Shown here: positions 26,702 through 35,955 of the stretch, piece after piece | Numbering within the stretch: position 1 is the first letter of the stretch | Layout of the letters: each line of letters starts with the position of its first letter | Assembly: GCF_900302455.1 (NCBI RefSeq) | Contig: NZ_ONZG01000007.1 | Location: 62,001-126,000, forward strand | Length of the DNA: 64,000 bases | DNA from: Falsiruegeria mediterranea M17 | Lineage (GTDB): Bacteria > Pseudomonadota > Alphaproteobacteria > Rhodobacterales > Rhodobacteraceae | Direction: 5' to 3' | Notes under the pieces: model-generated | The model's input: the letters and a program-made list of their open reading frames with translations, nothing else | Database searches by the model: none | Told to the model about the DNA's origin: nothing | Translations under genes and position numbers: made by a program

Positions 26702-29700
26702 CTAACCTTCTTGCAAGAACTCGAAGAACGGCTTTCCTTTCATCAGCAATCCATCGTTGTATCCGTTGGCACATCGGAAATAGGCCATGTGGGGTTTCAA
26801 GCCAGCTACATCTACGGCCATGCTTGCAAGGTTTCCTCGAAAGCCGATGCGCTCGAACTGCTTGGCAGTTGCGAATCTGACCCCATGGACTACCCAGGTT
26901 GAAAGAGCTTCGGACCAATCGTGCTTTCCAGCGTCAAAATGCGATAGGAACTGAGAAGATAGCACGACCCCCATCCCAAATTCTCGCCCTTCGAGCATAA
27001 GATTCATAAGCACATCGAAATCGCGGTTCATGGCGTGGTGCGCCTCGTCGATCAGCACGAAGGAATCGACCTGTCTCCGGGTGACGCCATCTTCCCCCTT
27101 AAGGAAAGGCGACTTAGGTCGAGTTTTCATGTAATCTGCATAGAGATGATCAAGAAACATAGTGGCCACGATATCGACGATATCCTGACCAGCGTCAGCA
27201 AGGTCACCCAGTGTGAGCACTGTTGTCCGATCAAAAACTTCGACGAAGCTCGCTGTCTTCGAACTATCCTTTTCAAAAACTTCCAAGTCCTTCAACAACG
27301 TTAGGACAGATATCACAGAGTCACTCTTTCCATGAGTGGAATATTGGTTGAAAACGTCATCTATGGTGGGGAAAATGCCCTCTGGGCAGTCATCATAAGC
27401 CTGCATGATCGACGCGTAGAGGTCATTGCGTTGCACGTGGCCAATCTTTGCCACTCGTCTCAGCAGGTCAGCGAAAAAATTCGCACGTCTGACTTTGTCC
27501 CGTGAAACTGAGCGCGCATCCGACAACGCGGGAGGAATGGCAAAGAAATTCACTGGTAAACGGTGAGTATCAAGGATCTTACCTCCGACCGCCTCAATGA
27601 ACCCAGGTTTCTGATAGTCTTCTTTATAATCGAAGATGAAGAATTTTGGGGGCACGTTTCTGTTCGACGCACCTGAATTTGCAATCTGGAAGACAAAAGA
27701 TTGGAGAAACTGGGTTTTCCCCATCCCCAGATCGCCCACCACGCCGACATTGAGTTGGTTCAACCGCGTCTCACTTGGTTTGAACCATACGCTCCCTACT
27801 TTGCTTCCGCGCTCGTCAGAGCCGACGAGCACTTCGATGCCCTGCGAAACTACCTCGCCTCGGCCTGGGAGCTGGGCGCTCGGCACCGCAACACCCTCGG
27901 TCACTGAGCTTGTTTCATCAGAGATTTTAGCACCTTCTGACTCGGCAACTACTTCGTCTTTCGACTCCTCGACTCCCGGTTCCTCCGCAGATTGTCGTTC
28001 TCCCCCTTTTTCTGGTCTTGGATCCTGATTTTCTTTCAGGGTCTTTTCAACCAGCGGCGACAATTCTTGGCACACGGAAGTTTCGATTTCTGTTCTCAGC
28101 GCCGCGAGTTTGTCAGGGTCATCAACAACTATCGGGTTTGCAAAGAATTGGTCCGGGGCACCCGTCGCCCCGCTTCGTACCTCGTAAAGATCCCCTCCTC
28201 CAGCGGATGCGCCCGTTTGGAACCACAACAAGGTGCCCGGAGAAGTGTGCAATACCGCCTGGCCGTTCCCGATTGCCTCCAACGCCTTGACATCCTGTTC
28301 GACGTTTTTAGCCGCGCCCTTAGGTCGCAATGCGAAGGCAACCTCGACGAGGCTGGCGATTGCGGCATTGACCAATTGGAGACCGCCCTCAGTTGCCTCG
28401 TAATTCGTGCAAACCCGCCTCAATACATCGGCTGAGGACGAGAGTTGATCCAACGGATCGCTCAGACTATCTGTCCCCACCCCGGGGAAACTGTTCCCAT
28501 TGTCGCCTCCTCGCATCTTGATTTCCACAGGGTGCAGAAAGACCTGAGTCTTGTCGCCGCCAGATTTCAAAGACAACAGGAGAAGGTCGGCCCTTCTTTG
28601 TTCGTCAGCCTTTTTCGCACCGTGTCCAATTAGGTCCAGCAACGGGTAAACCGCGTCTACGGGAACGACGCATCGGGCCTCGCCTTCCGGCGCATTTTTC
28701 TCCCAGGACATCAACGTCAAGAACGCCAACCAAAATCCCAGGGCGCCTTGGCTTTGCGTGTGTCCCATGGTCAGCAACGACGAAAGCCCGATGCCACGTG
28801 TGCCCAGCGAGGCTACAAGTTGGGCAACCTCGTCTGTTGACCGAGCCATTCCCGCCTTGTCCAGAATTCCACCAACTTCCTCGGCAAGCGCGTGAGACGG
28901 CTTAGCCAAGACCGTGTATGGATGCGTCGAGGAGATCGACGATATCGCACCACTTTGGTTTTCGCGCGATAGGAAAGCTGGCCTCCATTCCCACAGGTAA
29001 AGACCTGCAGCAAGGTTTCGCAGCTGGAGAGATAGAGCTGAGGGGTCAAGATGCCGGTTCCCGGTTATCGTCCAACGCGCAGTGCCAGAAAGAAGGTTAT
29101 CGCCGATAGATACGCCAGCCATGAACCGTGGGTGTCCACCCGTTAGCCCCAAGCTTTCAAAACCGGACAATGCTGAGGCAAACCCCTGAAGTCCAACGAA
29201 CGACTTTTCCCCGAGGGAAACATCAAAACTGGATTGATTGGCGCTTAGCCCCTTGTTGCTCCAAATGCGTTGCCGAGAAATTGGCAAACCTCCACCCGAG
29301 GTTCCAATCGTTTCCCCGTCGTCCATAACCTCGGGCGCAGAAAGCGTGACGATGGAGTCCTCTATGAACTGGACGTCCACTTGTTTGCGCGCCGCTGAGC
29401 CTGGCAAAGAGGTCCATTCGAACGGGACATTTCCACCACGTGATCGAACAGAGAGAGCATCTGGATCAATGCGACCAAGAACAGACGAGGCGGAGGGAGG
29501 GAGCCCCTTTCTCCGGTTATCGTCCAAAATTCTGATCCCACCTGGGAGCGTACTGGTATTTCGAACTAACAGTTGGCTCGCCGCGGCGACGATCGCCTCG
29601 TCTGTCTCAGCATAGCGCTCTCCATTGGCAGGCGCGGTTAGGGAAATTCGAAGCTGCGGAGAGGCGGGGAAAACCCTGAGGAAGTCCCTCAAGGCAGCCT

Positions 29701-32221
29701 CAACGCCCCCTTGGTCCAAACCAGATGGCGTTCCAAAAGGCAGGTCACGACCCACGAGGTGTATCGCGCGCCCTCGGTGGTTTACGTGGAACTCGGTTCC
29801 AACCAGCAGGGACCAACCCGCGAAGAACTCTTGAGGTCCCGCTGCCAAGCCCATCGAGATCCATCGTGTTGCATCGCGAACGGAAGGCCCGATGACAGGT
29901 AACATCTCACCGTCAATGAAACGCAAGAAGGACCCGGAGACCTTTCCATAGATATCGCTTCGAGCGATCTCATCGGTTGCATTCTGGATGCTCCAAAGCC
30001 AAGCAAAACGGAGTGGATGCAAAGGGGAAAGCAACGCTCCCTCTGGGTCACCGCGCCCCCTGTCAAAGAGTATGGCGGAGAACGGGTAGGCATGCATCCT
30101 ACTTGCCGCGGTCCCATCGGATGCGCCAAGAAGATCATCGTATGCTGCAAGGTAGGCTTCGACGCATTCGATCTCGATATTTCTCAAGTCGAGCGCACTC
30201 GGCCACTGGGAAATGTCGGTTGTCCCGCCAATGGCCCCAAGTCCCAGGTTGGCGAATGCACTCCAAAACTTATTGTAATCTGTAACTTGTGGGTACCGGA
30301 CGTTCACGATCCCTGGGAAATCTGCAAAGGCACTTACCTGCTCATTCCAGGCAATCGTGTCTCCATTCTGGGAATTCGAATCCAATACAACTGTGCCAAG
30401 ACACGATTTCACCTGTTCACTTGGCTCCGTGGCGAGAACTTGCTCCTGGTACCAAGCTTCCAGGTATCCCCTCGGATCAAAAAGTAGTTCCCTCCTTAGA
30501 TCATCTCCTGCTGGAACGACACTGTCACCCAGTACCGCAGCGTATACCGGGTTTACTTGGCCATGTTCGATTTGGGGCGCTGAAATCTGGAATACGTCTT
30601 GGTCGATTGAAAGCTCTCGATCGCCCCCGATGTTTCCCAGCCTATACCTGTTTTTCTCCTCGGGAGACGCCACACGCAGCGAAGATCCTTCGCTCCAAGA
30701 GGGAACTGACTTGTTCCCAACAACGATGAGATCGGAATTCGAACGCGGCTCAGTTAGCTGTAGCTTGACCTCGCCAGCTGTTTCTCGATCAATCGTTACA
30801 ACAGACGTGTTTTCGTCAAAATTGAACGGTGTTTCATCGCAGAAAACTGCACTCGGGTTTCCTCGTGCACCTTTTTCTTCGATCGCGATAATGGATACCC
30901 GCCCTGGGTGAGGCACAAAAAGCTTGAGTTGAACTGGTTTCCACTGGCTTGCGTCGGTGGGCTCAACGACGAGGACGATCGGCTTCTCGCGCCATTTTTC
31001 GCCCTGCTTCTTGACGGTTCGATGCAACTCGAACTCGACCTCAATTCCATCCTCGGCTTTAAGTGTTTTAAGCAACTTTGCCTTGGTTTTCGAATGCAGC
31101 TTCGTGCTGACTTTGCAGGGATCCGTAACACCTTCAGGGAAGTTCACCCCCCGAATTTCCAAGACGAAACGACCCAAGGAAACTTGCTTGTCATTGACCT
31201 TCGCGCCGGATTTTCGAGGTAATACGTAATCTATTCCCCGAACGTCCACTTGCTTCATGCGCTGCTTTGCATCTTCTGCGTCCAATTCGTAGAAGACATG
31301 ATCCGGTGTATCAGGAACACTCGCGGAGAAGAACGCTTTTTCCGACGTGCCTTGCCATGCTTTCAACCTTGTTTCATCGTTTCCAAGGAAACACGAGGCC
31401 AACACGGGGTGGCCGAAATTCGCACGAACGCTGGGATATTCTTCGATCGGCAGCTCACAAATTGGATGTCCGTCCGCGCCACCTTCCAATTGGTCGATCA
31501 GGTCGATACTAAGCTCAATTTCATCACGCTTGGTCCAACCATCCCGAATACGCTTACCATATCGCTCTGGGCTATTTTTGTCCGCGTATTTAACATCCCC
31601 ACCATCCGGCCTCGGCAATCCTGCTGCCATGAATACAGCGTTCCGAGCCTTATGAGGGAAACCTTCGGGAATGACCGACAAGGCAGCGGGTAGCGCACTG
31701 CAAAGTCTATCGATGTGGTCCCAGAATGAAGAAGTCCACCTAAGACCGTCGTTCCCAACTTCCTCGTGCGCTTTCGCCAAGAACTTGAAAACAAACTCGA
31801 GCGTCTTGGCCAAACCATTGCTGTCTAACCCTGGGTAGGTGGAACTTGCGATCCTTTCGGCGAGCGCACTTACCGTCACGATCGCGGGTCCTCGGTTTGC
31901 TCCACCTGGAAGCCCATCAGCCAATACGTCACGATAGGCCTCGAGTGATTTTATCTCGCTCACCCGACCTTCCGTCGCGATTAGGACGACAGCCTTATTT
32001 TTCGCGCCGTCATCAACAGTTCGCTTCGCGATCGCTTCCCCAATGGCGGTGGGCCCCGAAACCTCGTCGACGACTACAGGGATCCCGCCAAGCTCCGCCA
32101 AGCTTCCGGCAACTACGCGCTTAAACGCCTCATCAAAAGACACGGGGAGGATAATCCTGTAAAGCCCAGGTGTGCTGGACAACAATGTTCCCAAGGCATG
32201 CGCCAGGATGTTCTCTCTCAT
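26702..32221 (-). CDS. Giant PD-(D/E)XK nuclease-HerA/FtsK-type ATPase (DndH/DptH-like)
   Basis: An 1839-residue protein. The C-terminal third is a HerA/FtsK-type motor: Walker A VGDLGMGKTQFL near residue 1495, Walker B FVLIDEAHHAMN near 1720, and SSQFLSHFD after it. Before it, near residues 1205-1235, ADLLLLSLKSGGDK...HPVEIKMRGG fits a PD-(D/E)XK nuclease (Asp, then E-x-K). The N-terminal 1100 residues hold no domain I recognise. Size, C-terminal motor and position as last gene of a three-gene operon resemble DptH/DndH of phosphorothioate-dependent restriction, but no dndABCDE genes are here. It starts two bases after the stop of the preceding gene and converges on the methyltransferase. Confidence 0.75.
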   Translation of the reverse strand: MRENILAHALGTLLSSTPGLYRIILPVSFDEAFKRVVAGSLAELGGIPVVVDEVSGPTAIGEAIAKRTVDDGAKNKAVVLIATEGRVSEIKSLEAYRDVLADGLPGGANRGPAIVTVSALAERIASSTYPGLDSNGLAKTLEFVFKFLAKAHEEVGNDGLRWTSSFWDHIDRLCSALPAALSVIPEGFPHKARNAVFMAAGLPRPDGGDVKYADKNSPERYGKRIRDGWTKRDEIELSIDLIDQLEGGADGHPICELPIEEYPSVRANFGHPVLASCFLGNDETRLKAWQGTSEKAFFSASVPDTPDHVFYELDAEDAKQRMKQVDVRGIDYVLPRKSGAKVNDKQVSLGRFVLEIRGVNFPEGVTDPCKVSTKLHSKTKAKLLKTLKAEDGIEVEFELHRTVKKQGEKWREKPIVLVVEPTDASQWKPVQLKLFVPHPGRVSIIAIEEKGARGNPSAVFCDETPFNFDENTSVVTIDRETAGEVKLQLTEPRSNSDLIVVGNKSVPSWSEGSSLRVASPEEKNRYRLGNIGGDRELSIDQDVFQISAPQIEHGQVNPVYAAVLGDSVVPAGDDLRRELLFDPRGYLEAWYQEQVLATEPSEQVKSCLGTVVLDSNSQNGDTIAWNEQVSAFADFPGIVNVRYPQVTDYNKFWSAFANLGLGAIGGTTDISQWPSALDLRNIEIECVEAYLAAYDDLLGASDGTAASRMHAYPFSAILFDRGRGDPEGALLSPLHPLRFAWLWSIQNATDEIARSDIYGKVSGSFLRFIDGEMLPVIGPSVRDATRWISMGLAAGPQEFFAGWSLLVGTEFHVNHRGRAIHLVGRDLPFGTPSGLDQGGVEAALRDFLRVFPASPQLRISLTAPANGERYAETDEAIVAAASQLLVRNTSTLPGGIRILDDNRRKGLPPSASSVLGRIDPDALSVRSRGGNVPFEWTSLPGSAARKQVDVQFIEDSIVTLSAPEVMDDGETIGTSGGGLPISRQRIWSNKGLSANQSSFDVSLGEKSFVGLQGFASALSGFESLGLTGGHPRFMAGVSIGDNLLSGTARWTITGNRHLDPSALSLQLRNLAAGLYLWEWRPAFLSRENQSGAISSISSTHPYTVLAKPSHALAEEVGGILDKAGMARSTDEVAQLVASLGTRGIGLSSLLTMGHTQSQGALGFWLAFLTLMSWEKNAPEGEARCVVPVDAVYPLLDLIGHGAKKADEQRRADLLLLSLKSGGDKTQVFLHPVEIKMRGGDNGNSFPGVGTDSLSDPLDQLSSSADVLRRVCTNYEATEGGLQLVNAAIASLVEVAFALRPKGAAKNVEQDVKALEAIGNGQAVLHTSPGTLLWFQTGASAGGGDLYEVRSGATGAPDQFFANPIVVDDPDKLAALRTEIETSVCQELSPLVEKTLKENQDPRPEKGGERQSAEEPGVEESKDEVVAESEGAKISDETSSVTEGVAVPSAQLPGRGEVVSQGIEVLVGSDERGSKVGSVWFKPSETRLNQLNVGVVGDLGMGKTQFLQSFVFQIANSGASNRNVPPKFFIFDYKEDYQKPGFIEAVGGKILDTHRLPVNFFAIPPALSDARSVSRDKVRRANFFADLLRRVAKIGHVQRNDLYASIMQAYDDCPEGIFPTIDDVFNQYSTHGKSDSVISVLTLLKDLEVFEKDSSKTASFVEVFDRTTVLTLGDLADAGQDIVDIVATMFLDHLYADYMKTRPKSPFLKGEDGVTRRQVDSFVLIDEAHHAMNRDFDVLMNLMLEGREFGMGVVLSSQFLSHFDAGKHDWSEALSTWVVHGVRFATAKQFERIGFRGNLASMAVDVAGLKPHMAYFRCANGYNDGLLMKGKPFFEFLQEG

Positions 32222-32223
32222 AC

Positions 32224-33729
32224 TCAGAACCCCGCCCTTATTTCCAAAGCCTCATCCGCATCGTGACTGCTCCTGGTTAGACCAAATCGCTCGAGGCGAG
32301 CCACGAGCGTAGATTGGGCAACTTCCATTCCAAGTGCTCTTAGGGACTTCTGCAGATCCGCCATTCGAGCAATGCGCCCGGGTTTGGACGCGCACATGCT
32401 CGCCACTGCCACCAGCCATTCTTGCCCGGGTTCAACAACCGTGAAACGGCCCGCACCACGTAGTAATGCATACAAGTCAGATTTCTTGTTCTCGCTCCGA
32501 TCAAGAAGAGAATACCGGATCGTTTCCTTTAGGTTTTTGCCCCCCCCGGAGATATCCGCCTCGAGCGCTTCGGCGACATCTTGCGCGATGTTTTGCCCGG
32601 ACTCCTCAATTGCACCACGCGCGGCTCGCAGCCATTCAACGAGACCGTTCTCAACGTCATCAAAATCACAAGGAGGCCTGATTACGGGTGGCTTTTCTAC
32701 CCCGTCTTCGACAGACGGTTTCGCCAGCCTATCCAAGAGCTCCAAGCAAGCAGATCCTTCCGCCACGAGCCTGTTAATAGTTGGGCCAACATCTGCTTCC
32801 GATGTGCCGTGCCTGTCATCCCAGGCCAGGAGGCGATTTCCCTCGTCCATAGCTATGGACACGGTTTTCTCCGGGTTTCGTTCTGCCACCAGACCAGCGA
32901 CCATTCTCCTCGCCAAGTGCATCTCGAAGAGAAAACCAGCCCCGATGGCTGTACGTGCAATACATGAAGCCCAATCCGTCCAACGTCTTCTCGGCATGGC
33001 GTCAATCCACCCGGATGAACAAAGGTTTCCCCAACTCTCGGCAAACCAATGGAACGGTGTGCTTGGGTATTGTTCGAGCCATCTCGGAACCCGAATTCCT
33101 GTTTTGAGTGATTGCGTGCTTTTCTCGACGATCGCTGCTGGCGCGTCTTTCAAGTCTGTGGGCAAGAGCACTTTGATGGCCTCAACAGCCCAGGCCGGAA
33201 TTCCTCCTTGGCCAGCACCATTGACGGCCCCTACCCATTGGGACGCCGCCGATCTCGAACCTCCACCCAGTGCATACATCTGCTCCACGATCCGAGCGAT
33301 ATTTGCAGGGTTGTCTTTGCCCGTTACACCGCGTCTTTCTTGAAGCAACGCGGCTTCTATCATGAGTGGGGTTGCAGTTGTGCGCGCCGAATTTCGGGAA
33401 GTGGGTGCCTCAATATCATCAAGAAGACACCTTACCGCGACATCTCGGTCTTCGGCCTTCCTGATACCCAACTGTTGCTCCAGCACCGAAGCTACTTCCA
33501 AAAACCTTTCATCGCCCATCTTTGGTCGCGTTTGAAAAGGGTCAACTCGGTTCCCTGGCTTGGTTACATTTCGAACAGAATAAACAATTCCTTTTGTTCC
33601 TCCCCCTTCATCCAACTTCGAAGCGCAATGGGGTGGTGCAAGGGACCACGCCAACTCAGACATGAAAAGTTCTCGCGAAGGGATATATTCCGGGCGGTTC
33701 AAACCAAGGAATGAGGTGTCTTTCGCCAT
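32224..33729 (-). CDS. Unknown protein, middle gene of the DndFGH-like operon
   Basis: A 501-residue protein starting MAKDTSFLGLNRPEYIPSRELF. No catalytic motif is recognised. The C-terminal 60 residues (RMADLQKSLRALGMEVAQSTLVARLERFGL) look like a winged helix, hinting at DNA binding. It lies 14 bases after the upstream ATPase gene and two bases before the nuclease/HerA gene, so co-expression is near certain. Position and size resemble DptG, but sequence similarity cannot be judged by eye. Confidence 0.75.
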   Translation of the reverse strand: MAKDTSFLGLNRPEYIPSRELFMSELAWSLAPPHCASKLDEGGGTKGIVYSVRNVTKPGNRVDPFQTRPKMGDERFLEVASVLEQQLGIRKAEDRDVAVRCLLDDIEAPTSRNSARTTATPLMIEAALLQERRGVTGKDNPANIARIVEQMYALGGGSRSAASQWVGAVNGAGQGGIPAWAVEAIKVLLPTDLKDAPAAIVEKSTQSLKTGIRVPRWLEQYPSTPFHWFAESWGNLCSSGWIDAMPRRRWTDWASCIARTAIGAGFLFEMHLARRMVAGLVAERNPEKTVSIAMDEGNRLLAWDDRHGTSEADVGPTINRLVAEGSACLELLDRLAKPSVEDGVEKPPVIRPPCDFDDVENGLVEWLRAARGAIEESGQNIAQDVAEALEADISGGGKNLKETIRYSLLDRSENKKSDLYALLRGAGRFTVVEPGQEWLVAVASMCASKPGRIARMADLQKSLRALGMEVAQSTLVARLERFGLTRSSHDADEALEIRAGF

Positions 33730-33743
33730 GCTAATTCTTTCTA

Positions 33744-35768
33744 CTATCGCGACGAGACTACGTGGCGGCCGCGGATAAACTGGTATCGTCTCGAATTGTC
33801 TCGATCCGCGAGCTGCCCGGCAACAAGACCTGCTCGCATGCGCTCAATTCGTGGTTCGATCAATGACAGAGAATCCGTAAATCCATGCCCACCTTTGCGA
33901 GCAACCGCTTCCCTCAGGAGGTGAAAATCAAGCACTGCTTCGACAACCGGTTTCGGTTCTCTGCCACGCATGGTTTTTTCAAAAGTAAGCTCAATACGGT
34001 CTCCTGCTGTCGATGCTCTCAAGTCAAAATCCCTGCGCGACAATTCAATGTAGGAACCGGCTGCGGCCCCATTGGCAGGTTCAACACGAGGGCCGAGTAT
34101 CGAGAAATATGTTTCACCCCGCTGGCCATCACCTGGCATGACAATCTCAAACAATGCATTCTCGAGAGCCGATGACAGGGACCCTCGTTTGTTAGCGTCA
34201 AGCCAAGATTCTTGCCATTCGGAAATCAAACTGAAATGTGCAGGCCAACCACGCGCGAGACCGACCATCCTGTAGAAGTACCGACCATACCAACCCAGGA
34301 GCCAATTACGTCTTTTCATCGTCGCCTTGTCTCGCCCTGGCTTGGTTTCTTGTAGGACCGCTCGTTCGATTTCTGCATCAAGAGGAGTCCAGATAGCAGC
34401 AAACCTGGGATCCTTCGCCGCGAGCATTTCTCCCGGCTTTCGCCCTTCTTCGATTTCCGAAACAAGTTCTGCGATTTCGCGATAGCCTTCGCCATCGCTT
34501 GGGCCAAAATCACGAAGCGGGTCAGCCAGCGTCATGGCCGCGAGCGCTTCGTTCGAGGTCAATGGCCAATCAAAGTCGTCTACCGGCACAAGATCGTCAT
34601 CGGCATCGCTTGGCTTTCCGGCATCAAAGAGCAACATGTGAGCTCTCAATCGACCGAGCCCCAACAAGGCCGAAAGTCTCTTATCCTTATCTGTTGACCT
34701 CGCTTTACCAATCAAGCGTTCCACATGGCTCGAAAGCTTGGCAAGAGTTTCAGGGGCGGCAGGACCAACGATCGAATGGACATACAGCGCCCACAATTCG
34801 CGATAGGTAAAATGGGTGCCCGAGACAACTTCGGCCCCCCTGGCCACGGCGCACCAGCCCCTGGCCACCAATGAAGACGAAAGAACCTTGGCATTGGCCA
34901 ATATTGGATCGAGCTCATCGTCACCATGGGCATCCAAGAAATTTCCACTTGTCCCAGATACGCACACCCCAAATGCCAGCTTGGTTTCCGTGCCACTTTC
35001 GGCATCGAGAGGCCTTACATCAATCGGGTCTAAACAAACCGGGCCTTGAAGGTTTCCCGCTTTCTCTCGCACTGAGGGCCATTCTTCCAAGAGCGAGGCA
35101 TGGTCCATGAAAACCACGTGGACTTCGGCTACCGTGTCTTGTTCCGTCTTGATAACCCCATAGGAGTAATGGTCCGTTTGTGCCATTTCCTGCACCTCTA
35201 AATGCAATTCACAGCTTTTCTCAAATTCTTGACCAAGCAACCACGCGATGATAGCCCCGGCGGCAGCCTCGTAGCCCTTATACGCGATCGAACTTAGACC
35301 TCTCATTTCATTGATTAGAACGCCCCTGTTGACGCATGCGAGCATGTGATCTCCCCGCTCCATCGAGCGGACCAGATCATTCACCAGCGGGGATGTAGAT
35401 TTGCCTTCGGGCTGAATAGTGGCGTCGTTCAAGACATTGAGGCGCTTTCCACACTCGAGCTCGTATTCGTAAAGTCTCTGAACACCTCCAGCGTGGCCAA
35501 TCAACTTGGCTGTCTCAAGCCTCTGAATGGTGTCGGCGGCCAGTTTAGATTTGCCGTTACCTGCTCCGCCAACCAACAACACTATGGTCGAAACCGAGTC
35601 CGAAGAATCTTTACGAGTTGCACTGAGTACAAGGCGATTACACGCTTCCAAAGCACCGGGTGCCGATGGGCCATCGACCCATCCATCGACCGAGGCTGCC
35701 ACGCCAGGCGCAGCGGCAGTTCCAAGGCCCCCAAATGAACGTTCAAGTATCCAGTCTGAGTATGACAT
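33744..35768 (-). CDS. P-loop ATPase, first gene of the DndFGH-like operon
   Basis: About 674 residues from the ATG at 35768 (MSYSDWILERSFGGLGTAAAPG), with the frame open to 35816. Walker A VGGAGNGKSKLAAD lies near residue 70. The remainder is mixed alpha/beta with a C-terminal region (PVVEAVLDFHLLREAVARKGG) reminiscent of the end of DptF-type ATPases, an uncertain impression. It heads a tight operon with the next two genes. The IS66 insertion lies 171 bases upstream of its start and may have replaced the native promoter. Likely the sensor or regulatory ATPase of the operon. Confidence 0.75.
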   Translation of the reverse strand: MSYSDWILERSFGGLGTAAAPGVAASVDGWVDGPSAPGALEACNRLVLSATRKDSSDSVSTIVLLVGGAGNGKSKLAADTIQRLETAKLIGHAGGVQRLYEYELECGKRLNVLNDATIQPEGKSTSPLVNDLVRSMERGDHMLACVNRGVLINEMRGLSSIAYKGYEAAAGAIIAWLLGQEFEKSCELHLEVQEMAQTDHYSYGVIKTEQDTVAEVHVVFMDHASLLEEWPSVREKAGNLQGPVCLDPIDVRPLDAESGTETKLAFGVCVSGTSGNFLDAHGDDELDPILANAKVLSSSLVARGWCAVARGAEVVSGTHFTYRELWALYVHSIVGPAAPETLAKLSSHVERLIGKARSTDKDKRLSALLGLGRLRAHMLLFDAGKPSDADDDLVPVDDFDWPLTSNEALAAMTLADPLRDFGPSDGEGYREIAELVSEIEEGRKPGEMLAAKDPRFAAIWTPLDAEIERAVLQETKPGRDKATMKRRNWLLGWYGRYFYRMVGLARGWPAHFSLISEWQESWLDANKRGSLSSALENALFEIVMPGDGQRGETYFSILGPRVEPANGAAAGSYIELSRRDFDLRASTAGDRIELTFEKTMRGREPKPVVEAVLDFHLLREAVARKGGHGFTDSLSLIEPRIERMRAGLVAGQLADRDNSRRYQFIRGRHVVSSR

Positions 35769-35931
35769 TAGCCTCAACACAACTCTTGCGAATATTCCAC
35801 GAGATCTTTCTCGCACGGTTTCGGCGGTTATCCAAGCTCGTTGAAGGCATGCTGATAATCCAATTCGCCAAGGCCATGAATACGCCCAGAGCTCCTCGTA
35901 ACTACTTGAAACTCAATTGCTCTCGAGAACA

Positions 35932-35939
35932 GATTAAAG
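35932..35939. repeat. IS66 target-site duplication, left copy
   Basis: GATTAAAG, identical to 38344-38351 on the far side of the IS. Eight bases is the usual IS66 duplication length. Confidence 0.9.
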
Positions 35940-35955
35940 GTAACCGGTGCGCTGG

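Noticed and set aside
24345-35768. Complete Dnd phosphorothioate system
   Set aside because: The genes dndA-E (cysteine desulfurase, sulfurtransferase and so on) are absent, so only a restriction-like operon is called.
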